From assembly GCA_947311535.1 (NCBI GenBank), contig CAMZLP010000024.1:1-42003 (forward strand): 42,003 bases of DNA, written 5' to 3'. Source of the stretch: an uncultured Deinococcota bacterium. GTDB lineage: Bacteria; Deinococcota; Deinococci; Deinococcales; Trueperaceae. This document shows, in pieces, positions 36,085 to 42,003 of this stretch. How positions within the stretch are numbered: the stretch's first letter is position 1; every line of letters begins with the position of its first letter. Position numbers and translations under genes: made by a program. The notes under the pieces are model-generated. The model was not told the origin of the DNA and did no database searches. It worked only from the letters and a program-made list of their open reading frames with translations.

Positions 36085-36090
36085 ATTATA
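36085..36090 (-). promoter_or_regulatory. -10 box of the mutase gene
   Basis: A consensus TATAAT on the minus strand ends 7 nt before the ATG at 36077. It lies between the mutase start and the aminotransferase stop (36103). No Shine-Dalgarno is seen, so a leaderless transcript is likely. Confidence 0.5.
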
Positions 36091-36102
36091 ACTTTTTATT
36101 TG

Positions 36103-36945
36103 CTAAGAATTTGCGGCAATATAGCTATTTATATGATTATCAAATATCTCTCTAATTTTACTGACTATTGGGCCAACTTTGCCCTTGCCAATGGCTTTAT
36201 CATCAACAAAAGTAATTGGCATTACGGCTCTTACGGTACTAGATATAAAAGCTTCGCTGGCACGGTTTAGTATGTCTAAACTAATAGTAGTTTCTTCAAA
36301 ATCTAAGTGTTTTGGTAATATACGTACTAAGTTTCGGCGGCTAACCCCATTTAAGATATTGTCTTTGGCGGTTTTTACGCTGCTATCTGGCATAATGAAA
36401 AATATATTTGAGCGGCTTGTTTCTAATATATTCCCATTTGATGTATATAAAATATCAGTTGCCCCAGCTGCTTTTATTTGTTTGGCTAATCTTAAGGCTC
36501 TAAAATAATTAGTTGATTTTGCTTGGGGTAAATCTCGCAGATATTCATGACTGATTAGTTTGCCACCATTTTTATAAAGTTCGGGGCCATAGTAGGGTAG
36601 AGGCACTTGTAAGATTAAGAGATTTGGTTTATCAACTGTGACACCGTCACTAGCTTCTCCGGCTGTTAGGTAGAGTTGCAGACCAGCGGTTTCTTGTTTA
36701 TTTATGGCGATAAGCTCGAGCACATGCGCTTTTAACTCAGCCCTAGTAATTGGCAATTCTAAATCCATGAGAGCAATACTATTTTCAAACCTATCTAAAT
36801 GGTCATCCATAAATAATGGAATCCCTTTATGCAAACGCATAAAATCAAATGCAGCGTAGCCACGCCGTAAACCTAAATCAGTAACATGCACTTTGGCATC
36901 TTCTTGTTTTATAAATTCTTTGTTAATACTAAATACTAATGACAT
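36103..36945 (-). CDS. PLP-dependent aminotransferase class IV
   Basis: 280 aa, fold type IV (branched-chain aminotransferase, D-amino acid aminotransferase, aminodeoxychorismate lyase). The PLP lysine is in AKSTNYFRAL, where the family usually has K-S-x-N-Y. Other features are DLGLRRGYAAFDFMR near residue 22-36, GNILETSRSNIFFI (phosphate and substrate loop), NGVSRRNLVRIL and ASEAFISSTVRAVMPIT. I cannot choose among branched-chain, D-amino acid and lyase functions. AAGGAG lies 6 nt before the ATG at 36945. A promoter with a possible operator lies just upstream (36972-37008). Confidence 0.82.
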   Translation of the reverse strand: MSLVFSINKEFIKQEDAKVHVTDLGLRRGYAAFDFMRLHKGIPLFMDDHLDRFENSIALMDLELPITRAELKAHVLELIAINKQETAGLQLYLTAGEASDGVTVDKPNLLILQVPLPYYGPELYKNGGKLISHEYLRDLPQAKSTNYFRALRLAKQIKAAGATDILYTSNGNILETSRSNIFFIMPDSSVKTAKDNILNGVSRRNLVRILPKHLDFEETTISLDILNRASEAFISSTVRAVMPITFVDDKAIGKGKVGPIVSKIREIFDNHINSYIAANS

Positions 36946-36971
36946 TTTGGCTCCTTGAATTATTTTTATTG

Positions 36972-37008
36972 ATTATAACCGCTCAAATTTAATCTTGCTT
37001 ATTTGAGC
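36972..37008 (-). promoter_or_regulatory. Aminotransferase promoter with an overlapping inverted repeat
   Basis: TATAAT (36972-36977, minus) lies 26 bp before the ATG. A perfect 8-bp inverted repeat, GCTCAAAT (36981-36988) and ATTTGAGC (37001-37008), covers the -35 to -10 spacer, the position of a repressor operator. No U-tract follows, so it is unlikely to be a terminator. Confidence 0.42.
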
Positions 37009-37189
37009 TTTTTGTATTTGGATTACTTGGCTTTTATCAAGATTTACCGAGCAATAACTTAAGAATGCAAATTGCCATTTTTGCTTTTTTATTTTGCCAA
37101 ATATTTAAATTTACATAAGTGTTTTTAACTAACTCGCTTCAATATTTAGATGACTGTACAAAAAAACCAAAGCCCATGTTCTGCTAAAT

Positions 37190-37861
37190 TTAGTCGATTT
37201 TATTTTGTACTTTTTCATTTTGCAGCTTAATTTCTGGCATTTCTTGCTCTGAACTCGCTTCAATTTCTAACTTTCGCTCTGGTCTAAATTTTATTTCGGC
37301 TTGGTTTTGCGGTTTTAGCCCAGTTTTGTTTTTATAGTAGTCAATTATTTTCTTAAAATCGTCATCACGGTTTCCACTAGGTTCCAACCAACCAAAAATA
37401 CCAACCTCTTTTTTGCTGGCATCAACGGTGGCAAATGCAATAGGAACCTTGGCTGCTAAAGCCATATAATAGAAGCCAGTTTTCCAATATTCTGCTTTGC
37501 TTCTGGTGCCTTCAGCTGGTACAACTAGATATAATTCTTTACTCTCTTCAAAGCGTTTAGCGATTTGTTCGACTACATTATTGCTTTTGCTTCTATCCAC
37601 CCCGATTACCCCAAGTTGTTTCATTAGCCAGCCTAGTTTGCCGTCTACAAGAGCTTGTTTACCAATAAATTTTAATGGTAAACCCATGCCACCTGCCGCT
37701 AAGATTGCCAAGAAAAAATCTATATTAGAAGTGTGCCAGGCTCCTACGGCTACAAATTTTTTGCCTGGAGGGATATTTAGGATAATTTTCCAACCAAATA
37801 ACCCTAAAATCCACCTGCTAAGGCGCATTGTGAAACTTGGCTTGCGATATTCTATAATCAT
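37190..37861 (-). CDS. PlsC-type 1-acylglycerol-3-phosphate acyltransferase family protein
   Basis: 223 aa. The LPLAT/PlsC signatures are HTSNID (His43-x4-Asp48), the catalytic dyad, and EGTR (117-120), the phosphate-binding motif. An N-terminal hydrophobic stretch (MRLSRWILGLFGWKIILN) may associate with the membrane. These enzymes attach acyl chains to lysophospholipid, or to other lipid acceptors. It is 223 aa against the common 230-250, with a charged C-terminal tail (SSEQEMPEIKLQNEKVQNKID). The alternatives are related acyltransferases acting on glycolipids or siderophores. The start has TATAAT 8 nt upstream, with TTGGGT 16 bp further. Confidence 0.78.
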   Translation of the reverse strand: MIIEYRKPSFTMRLSRWILGLFGWKIILNIPPGKKFVAVGAWHTSNIDFFLAILAAGGMGLPLKFIGKQALVDGKLGWLMKQLGVIGVDRSKSNNVVEQIAKRFEESKELYLVVPAEGTRSKAEYWKTGFYYMALAAKVPIAFATVDASKKEVGIFGWLEPSGNRDDDFKKIIDYYKNKTGLKPQNQAEIKFRPERKLEIEASSEQEMPEIKLQNEKVQNKID

Positions 37862-37869
37862 TCTTAACC

Positions 37870-37913
37870 ATTATACACAGACTGATACCAAACCCAAGAA
37901 AGAGGCCTCTTTC
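37870..37913 (-). promoter_or_regulatory. Promoter of the PlsC-like gene with an adjacent palindrome
   Basis: On the minus strand TATAAT (37870-37875) and TTGGGT (37892-37897) are 16 bp apart, 8 nt before the ATG at 37861. A perfect 16-bp palindrome, GAAAGAGGCCTCTTTC (37898-37913), abuts the -35 and may bind a dimeric regulator. Confidence 0.42.
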
Positions 37914-38089
37914 AATATCAAAAGAGTGAAAAGCATAAAGGAGAATGGATAAAGGGGAAAATGAAAAGTGATGACTTAATGCTTTTATCTGTTCTTCTTA
38001 ATTCTTAAAATAATAGTGTTCATAAGAGAATGGCTCAATTAAGTTTGATATCAATCAATGATTGAAAGTAAATTTTCATATTATGAAAT
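37914..38089. other. Intergenic region between gatA and the PlsC-like gene
   Basis: No gene is visible. It has a purine-rich stretch at 37918-37975 sharing AAAGGGGAAAA and then GTGATGA with the 16185-16214 region, an odd 7-bp palindrome TCAATCAATGATTGA (38051-38065), and a small stem TTTCAT/ATGAAA (38074-38088) just after the gatA stop. Confidence 0.4.
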
Positions 38090-39553
38090 CTAAATCTTCA
38101 CAATTGGGGCAAAATTTGTGCTGTTTTGTTCAATAATATTGCTGAGCTGCAATAAAGTCTCATCTTTTAAAGCCGGAGCAAAAAATTGTATTCCAATGGG
38201 TAAATTATCTTTTGATTGACCCATTGGTAAGCTAATTGCTGGTATTCCGACCAGATTTGCTAAAACAGTGTCAATATCATCTAAATACATTGCCAGTGGG
38301 TCGTCAGTTTTTTCGCCAATTTTATAGGCAACACTCGGGGTTGTAGGAGTCATTAAAAAGTCATAGCTTTCAAAGGCTCGAGCAAAATCATTAGCAATTA
38401 GTTTGCGAACCTTTAGGGCTTTGCCATAAAAAGCATCATAATAACCAGCCGAGAGGGCATAGCTGCCCATTAAAATTCGCTTGCGAACCTCGGGGCCAAA
38501 AAGCTCGCCACGAGTTTTCATCATTATGTCTATTTGGCCTTCGCTATTTTCACCAACTCGGTTGCTGTAAATCATGCCGTCATAGCGAGCAAGGTTGCTG
38601 CTGGCCTCGGCAGGAGCAACTAAATAATAGCTAGCAATGCCATAACGAACGTTTTCTAATGAGACTGTTTCGACGCTAGCACCTAAGCCCTCTAGCTGCT
38701 TTTGAGTTTCTTGGAGTATACCTAAGACATCATCACTATTGCCTTCATTGCAAAGTTCTTTGATTAAACCAATTTTTATAGAAGTTAAATCTTTTTTGCT
38801 AGCTACTGACTTTAAGAATTCCAAGTTAGTATTTTTAATACTAGTTGAGTCATTTTTATCATGACTGCTCATTGCCTCCATTGCCAAAGCCAAGTCTTGG
38901 CTGCTTCTTGCTATTACCCCTACCTGATCAAGTGAGCTAGCATAGGCCACTACTCCAAATCTGGAGAGTTGCCCATAAGTGGGCTTAAAACCAATAGTGC
39001 CAGTAAAGCTGGCAGGTTGCCTAACCGAACCACCAGTATCAGTACCGAGTGCAAAAGGTACTACTCCAGTAGCTACAGCAATTGCGGAGCCACCCGAAGA
39101 ACCTCCGGGTACGCGGCTACTATCCCATGGGTTTTTGGCAATACCATAAGCGGAGTTTTCATTACTACTACCCATGCCGAATTCATCCATATTTGCTTTG
39201 GCGATAACTATGGCCCCAGCAGCTTCTAAACGCTCTACTACTGTCGCATTGTATGGCGGTATAAATGTTTCTAAGATTTTACTGCCTGCTGTGGTGCGTA
39301 AATCTTTGCTGCAAATATTGTCTTTTACTACAACTGGCACGCCAGCTAATAGGCCTAGTTCTTCGCCATTTGATATTTTGGTATCTAATTCTTTGGCTTT
39401 ATTAATTGCCTTATCATCTATGGTGATAAAGGCGTTGTATTTTTCTTGAACGATTTTGGCTTTTTTAAGAGCTTGGCTAATTAGTTCTTCAGCTGATAAT
39501 TTTTTGCTTTTAATTTTGCTTACAATCTCATGAGCAGTCATGAGGGAAAGCAT
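38090..39553 (-). CDS. gatA: Aspartyl/glutamyl-tRNA amidotransferase subunit A
   Basis: 487 aa, amidase-signature family. GatA releases ammonia from glutamine for the GatCAB complex, which amidates mischarged Glu-tRNAGln or Asp-tRNAAsn. The Ser-cisSer-Lys triad is Lys77 (VVKDNI), Ser152 (GGSSGGSA) and Ser176 (TGGSVRQP), with family-typical spacing. GIAKNPWDSSRVPGGSSGGS, FKPTYGQLSRFGVVAYASSLDQVG (core YGQLSRFG) and ELFGPEVRKRILMG are diagnostic of GatA rather than general amidases. gatB and gatC are not in the window. The N-terminus MLSLMTAHEI may start at Met1 or Met5. It follows a small membrane-protein gene by 18 bp. Confidence 0.94.
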   Translation of the reverse strand: MLSLMTAHEIVSKIKSKKLSAEELISQALKKAKIVQEKYNAFITIDDKAINKAKELDTKISNGEELGLLAGVPVVVKDNICSKDLRTTAGSKILETFIPPYNATVVERLEAAGAIVIAKANMDEFGMGSSNENSAYGIAKNPWDSSRVPGGSSGGSAIAVATGVVPFALGTDTGGSVRQPASFTGTIGFKPTYGQLSRFGVVAYASSLDQVGVIARSSQDLALAMEAMSSHDKNDSTSIKNTNLEFLKSVASKKDLTSIKIGLIKELCNEGNSDDVLGILQETQKQLEGLGASVETVSLENVRYGIASYYLVAPAEASSNLARYDGMIYSNRVGENSEGQIDIMMKTRGELFGPEVRKRILMGSYALSAGYYDAFYGKALKVRKLIANDFARAFESYDFLMTPTTPSVAYKIGEKTDDPLAMYLDDIDTVLANLVGIPAISLPMGQSKDNLPIGIQFFAPALKDETLLQLSNIIEQNSTNFAPIVKI

Positions 39554-39571
39554 AACAAATTTTTTAAAAAA

Positions 39572-39781
39572 CTAAGCAGCTTTCTTTACTAGAGTGCTCG
39601 TTTGATAATTGCGGGGCTGATGGTAGATGACGTTTGGCTCGAGCCTAACCTTTTTTATCTCACGCTGTTTATGTCTTTTAATCAGCAATACAATGGAATC
39701 ATTTATTAAAACTAATAGGGCTACAAATAAGACTACGGCTGCATATGAGGCTGCTATGAGAAACAAGCTTTTTAGTTCCAT
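39572..39781 (-). CDS. Small single-pass membrane protein, function unknown
   Basis: 69 aa. A long hydrophobic helix at residues 5-33 (LFLIAASYAAVVLFVALLVL) is followed by a strongly basic cytoplasmic-type tail (IKRHKQREIKKVRLEPNVIYHQPR). The positive-inside rule places the tail in the cytoplasm. I recognise no family. It has a convincing promoter (TATATT, 39788-39793, minus, 6 nt from the ATG) overlapped by a 10-bp inverted repeat. It precedes gatA by 18 bp and is probably co-transcribed. A CTCGAG copy lies at 39638-39643, in the reading frame of VRLEP. Confidence 0.65.
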   Translation of the reverse strand: MELKSLFLIAASYAAVVLFVALLVLINDSIVLLIKRHKQREIKKVRLEPNVIYHQPRNYQTSTLVKKAA

Positions 39782-39787
39782 AAACCC

Positions 39788-39813
39788 AATATACCTTATT
39801 ATTTAAGGTATAT
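39788..39813 (-). promoter_or_regulatory. -10 box with overlapping inverted repeat before the small membrane protein gene
   Basis: ATATACCTTA (39789-39798) and TAAGGTATAT (39804-39813) are perfect 10-bp arms with a 5-nt loop. The left arm covers the -10 box TATATT (39788-39793, minus), which ends 6 nt before the ATG. This layout suits a repressor operator. A Shine-Dalgarno is absent except for GGG. Confidence 0.45.
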
Positions 39814-39953
39814 CAAGAAATAGCTAACAGTCCTAACCTTACTAAAAACTACCAACCCATAGAAATTGCTTCCTAGAACCGATAACTAAGATTATGAAAA
39901 AATTTTAATCAAATTAGCAAATTTAAAAAAACGGCTTATTTGTATTAATCAAA

Positions 39954-41756
39954 CTATATTTTTATTTCTAATTGTCTAACTAAAGGCTCCATCTTATCAA
40001 TAATATCTTTATCCATTTTTAACTTCTCTGGCCATGGCCTATTAAAGCCCTCAGCTGGTATTTTTTGACTGCCATCAACTAAAAACACCTTGCCAAATGC
40101 TGTATTTGCAATTTCAATATCGCGCTCAGGGTCAATATTATTTAACATAGTCCAGATAGAATCTTCAAAATTACGGGGGTTTGTTTCTTCATCTAAAACT
40201 ACTAGCATGCGCACGCCTTCAACATCTTTTTGCTTTGCGGCCCAGCGGGCTATTATTTTGCCCTGATTAGCATATTCTTTTTTAATGCTAATAAACCAAA
40301 AGCCACCTGCAAATTGATGCTGCTCAAGAATTTCTTTATTATCTGGCAAAGCCTCTTTGGTTTTGTGGCCACAGGCAGTCCAATCTTGCTTGCCCTCTTC
40401 TGTGGTTTTTATCGTGCCATCAATTATTAATTTGCTACCATAGGTAAAAGCCCTACTGCTGTGGTCAAGGTCATCAATTGGCCCCTTGGCAAATTGGGAG
40501 TCTGTACCCGGAACTGCATTTTTTAGTACATCTCGCCAAAATTGCAAGTGTTGCTGAGGTTTAATATCTCCGCTAGCAACTATTATCACCTTGGCAGTCA
40601 TCATTTGCCCTAAACCGAGCATGCCATTTGCTACCTTATAAGCCTGCCCCGGATAGTCTTTTTTTATTAAAACGTTCACCAAATTGTGGGCAATCCCAGC
40701 GGCTGGTAGATGGTAGTCAATTATTTCTGGGATAATCATTTGGGCAAGCGGTAAAAATATTCGCTCGGTTGCTTCTATTAAAAAAGCATCTTCCATTATT
40801 GGGCGGCCGACAATGGTGGCAGGGTAAATTGGGTTTTTTCGCATGGTGATTGCCGTAATATGAAAAACTGGATAATAATCCTCCAAATTATAAAAGCCAG
40901 TATGGTCACCAAAAGGGCCTTCTATTGCCAAGTCTTCATTGGGGTCAACGTAACCTTCTAAAATAAATTCTGCCTGGGCTGGTACTTCTAAATCTACCGT
41001 AATGCCTTTGACAAGTTCTAAAGGCTTGCCACGTAGAAAACCTGTCAGTGATAATTCATTAATCCCTGGAACTGGCGGTATGGGTGCGGTGGCTGCATAA
41101 GTTAAGGCCGGATCACCACCCAAGGCAACGGCTACATCTAGCCTTTGACCCAATTCTTTGGCACTCTGCAAGTGTTTTCTGCCAGTTTTATGCCTTTGCC
41201 AGTGCATGGCAGTGGTATTTTTGTTAAAGACTTGCATGCGGTACATGCCAATATTTTTTTCATTTGTTTTGGGGTCTTTGGTAAAAACTAAAGGTAGGGT
41301 TATAAAGTCTCCACCGTCTTTGGGCCAGCATTTTAAAATTGGTATTTTAGTCAAATCCACTTCGTCACCACGCCAGATTATTTCTTGCACGGGGGCGTTT
41401 TTTACTCGTTTTGGGGCTAGGGTTTTTAGCTCTTTTAATTTTGGTAAATTAGCAGCCAAGCCCATTAGACCACCGCCTAGTTTAACGTCCATTAGTTTTC
41501 TGATTCGCTCTGATATTTCGTTTAGATTATTTACAGATAAGGCTCGAGCCATTCTCTCTCTAGTCCCAAACAGGCCAATTACTAGCGGGAAGTCTTTGCC
41601 AATTACATTTTCAAACAACAAGGCAGGCCCGCCCATTTTTACTATTCTGTCGGCAACCTCGGTTATCTCTAATTCATGCGAAACAGGTTCTTTAATGCGT
41701 TTTAAGTCGCCACGCATTTCTAAATCTCTGATATAGCTTTGCAAGTCTTTATACAT
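39954..41756 (-). CDS. UbiD family decarboxylase
   Basis: 600 aa. UbiD enzymes use prenylated FMN, made by UbiX, to decarboxylate aromatic or unsaturated acids, and family members act in ubiquinone or menaquinone synthesis. Family features are MGGPALLFENVIG, HWQRHK, EGPFGDHTGFYNLED with the conserved catalytic Glu, and VLIKKDYPGQAYKVANGMLG. The length is larger than the 500-aa E. coli UbiD and fits the longer menaquinone-type UbiD (MqnL-like) or anaerobic aromatic decarboxylases. The role cannot be fixed without UbiX/Mqn genes, none of which are here. TAGTAT lies 7 nt upstream of the ATG at 41756. Confidence 0.88.
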   Translation of the reverse strand: MYKDLQSYIRDLEMRGDLKRIKEPVSHELEITEVADRIVKMGGPALLFENVIGKDFPLVIGLFGTRERMARALSVNNLNEISERIRKLMDVKLGGGLMGLAANLPKLKELKTLAPKRVKNAPVQEIIWRGDEVDLTKIPILKCWPKDGGDFITLPLVFTKDPKTNEKNIGMYRMQVFNKNTTAMHWQRHKTGRKHLQSAKELGQRLDVAVALGGDPALTYAATAPIPPVPGINELSLTGFLRGKPLELVKGITVDLEVPAQAEFILEGYVDPNEDLAIEGPFGDHTGFYNLEDYYPVFHITAITMRKNPIYPATIVGRPIMEDAFLIEATERIFLPLAQMIIPEIIDYHLPAAGIAHNLVNVLIKKDYPGQAYKVANGMLGLGQMMTAKVIIVASGDIKPQQHLQFWRDVLKNAVPGTDSQFAKGPIDDLDHSSRAFTYGSKLIIDGTIKTTEEGKQDWTACGHKTKEALPDNKEILEQHQFAGGFWFISIKKEYANQGKIIARWAAKQKDVEGVRMLVVLDEETNPRNFEDSIWTMLNNIDPERDIEIANTAFGKVFLVDGSQKIPAEGFNRPWPEKLKMDKDIIDKMEPLVRQLEIKI

Positions 41757-41763
41757 CAGGCTA

Positions 41764-41769
41764 ATACTA
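41764..41769 (-). promoter_or_regulatory. -10 box of the UbiD-family gene
   Basis: TAGTAT on the minus strand ends 7 nt before the ATG at 41756. No Shine-Dalgarno is seen, consistent with a leaderless start. Confidence 0.4.
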
Positions 41770-41880
41770 ACTTTATTCCAAAGACTGATTTAACTAGGAG
41801 CTTACAGACTATAGTAAAAGAAATAGGAAAGTATTCAATTGCTTAAGTCAAAATCTAGATTAAAATTACTTAATCGAGAC

Positions 41881-42003
41881 TTATGGAAAAGTCGTATGAC
41901 CACCAGGAACAATATATCTAAGCCAGCTTAAAGGATTATTAGTTGGTTTGAGTTCAAAGAATCTTTCAAAGGCTGTTAGTTGTTTTATTGGCTTGTGGTT
42001 ATG
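41881..42003 (-). CDS. C-terminal tail of an unidentified protein (5' truncated)
   Basis: A minus-strand frame is open from the window end to a TAA at 41883-41881, 40 codons. The peptide ends with LSWLRYIVPGGHTTFP and contains TAFERFFELKPTNN, a plausible protein composition. It is on the same strand as ubiD and about 125 bp upstream of it. I cannot assign a family from this tail. Confidence 0.42.
   Translation of the reverse strand, partial: HNHKPIKQLTAFERFFELKPTNNPLSWLRYIVPGGHTTFP

Noticed and set aside
36095-39560. A defence island or toxin-antitoxin module in the right part of the window
   Set aside because: All genes there are metabolic or housekeeping. The only antitoxin-like sequence is the AbrB-like fragment at 11200-11433, without a toxin.
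41158-41736. 192-codon plus-strand frame inside the UbiD-family gene
   Set aside because: It is antisense to a well-conserved protein, has no upstream signals, and reads as a low-complexity mirror.

Overview
The window looks like a chromosomal segment of a low-GC bacterium (roughly 36-38% G+C, judged by eye) that I place in the Deinococcota (Deinococcus-Thermus). That placement is an inference from several agreeing details. EF-P closely resembles my memory of the Thermus thermophilus protein, including the tip segment HQKIGRGGAK with Arg32. IF-2 is short (585 aa), SecD and SecF are one 741-aa chain as in Thermus, and the operon order is efp-accB-accC-asp23-nusB. Many promoters have a -10 box 5-8 nt before ATG with no Shine-Dalgarno, as is common for leaderless Deinococcus mRNAs. 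Low G+C would be unusual for that phylum. I see no transposase, prophage, CRISPR array, tRNA or rRNA. This is mostly a housekeeping region.

Layout. 1-2114: tail of an unknown plus-strand gene converging on gyrB. 2287-4141: a plus-strand operon of an ACT-domain protein, a RidA-family protein and a C45-type N-terminal-nucleophile acyltransferase. 4281-5156: a lectin-fold lipoprotein. 5297-12891: a minus-strand block with a glutamine synthetase-like enzyme, an AbrB-like fragment, a DUF1304 protein, an SDR, an aldehyde dehydrogenase, then pta and ackA. 12892-13360: 469 bp without a gene. 13361-16065: the tldD-tldE pair. 16365-17198: a methyltransferase. 17357-20965: efp-accB-accC-asp23-nusB-DUF212 operon. 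20980-24255: ftsH and dnaB on the minus strand. 24373-27963: an unusual PlsY-like/acyl-ACP-reductase-like fusion, prmA, rsmE and a small lipoprotein. 28011-34346: the rimP-nusA-ylxR-infB-hypothetical-secDF operon (minus) with a promoter and a terminator-like attenuator in its leader. 34545-42003: minus-strand methylmalonyl-CoA mutase large subunit, class IV aminotransferase, PlsC-like acyltransferase, gatA, a small membrane protein, a UbiD-family decarboxylase and the tail of one more gene.

Two things stand out. First, the palindrome CTCGAG occurs 39 times by my count where base composition predicts about 5. The longer form GCTCGAGC occurs 24 times where about 0.2 is expected. It sits mostly inside genes in all three reading frames, which recalls the cyanobacterial HIP1 octamer. 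Second, the 571-aa protein at 24373-26088 joins a PlsY-like membrane domain to a complete domain related to cyanobacterial long-chain acyl-ACP reductase with its catalytic-type cysteine kept. I suggest a link to the long-chain alkylamine phosphoglycolipids known from Deinococcus and Thermus.
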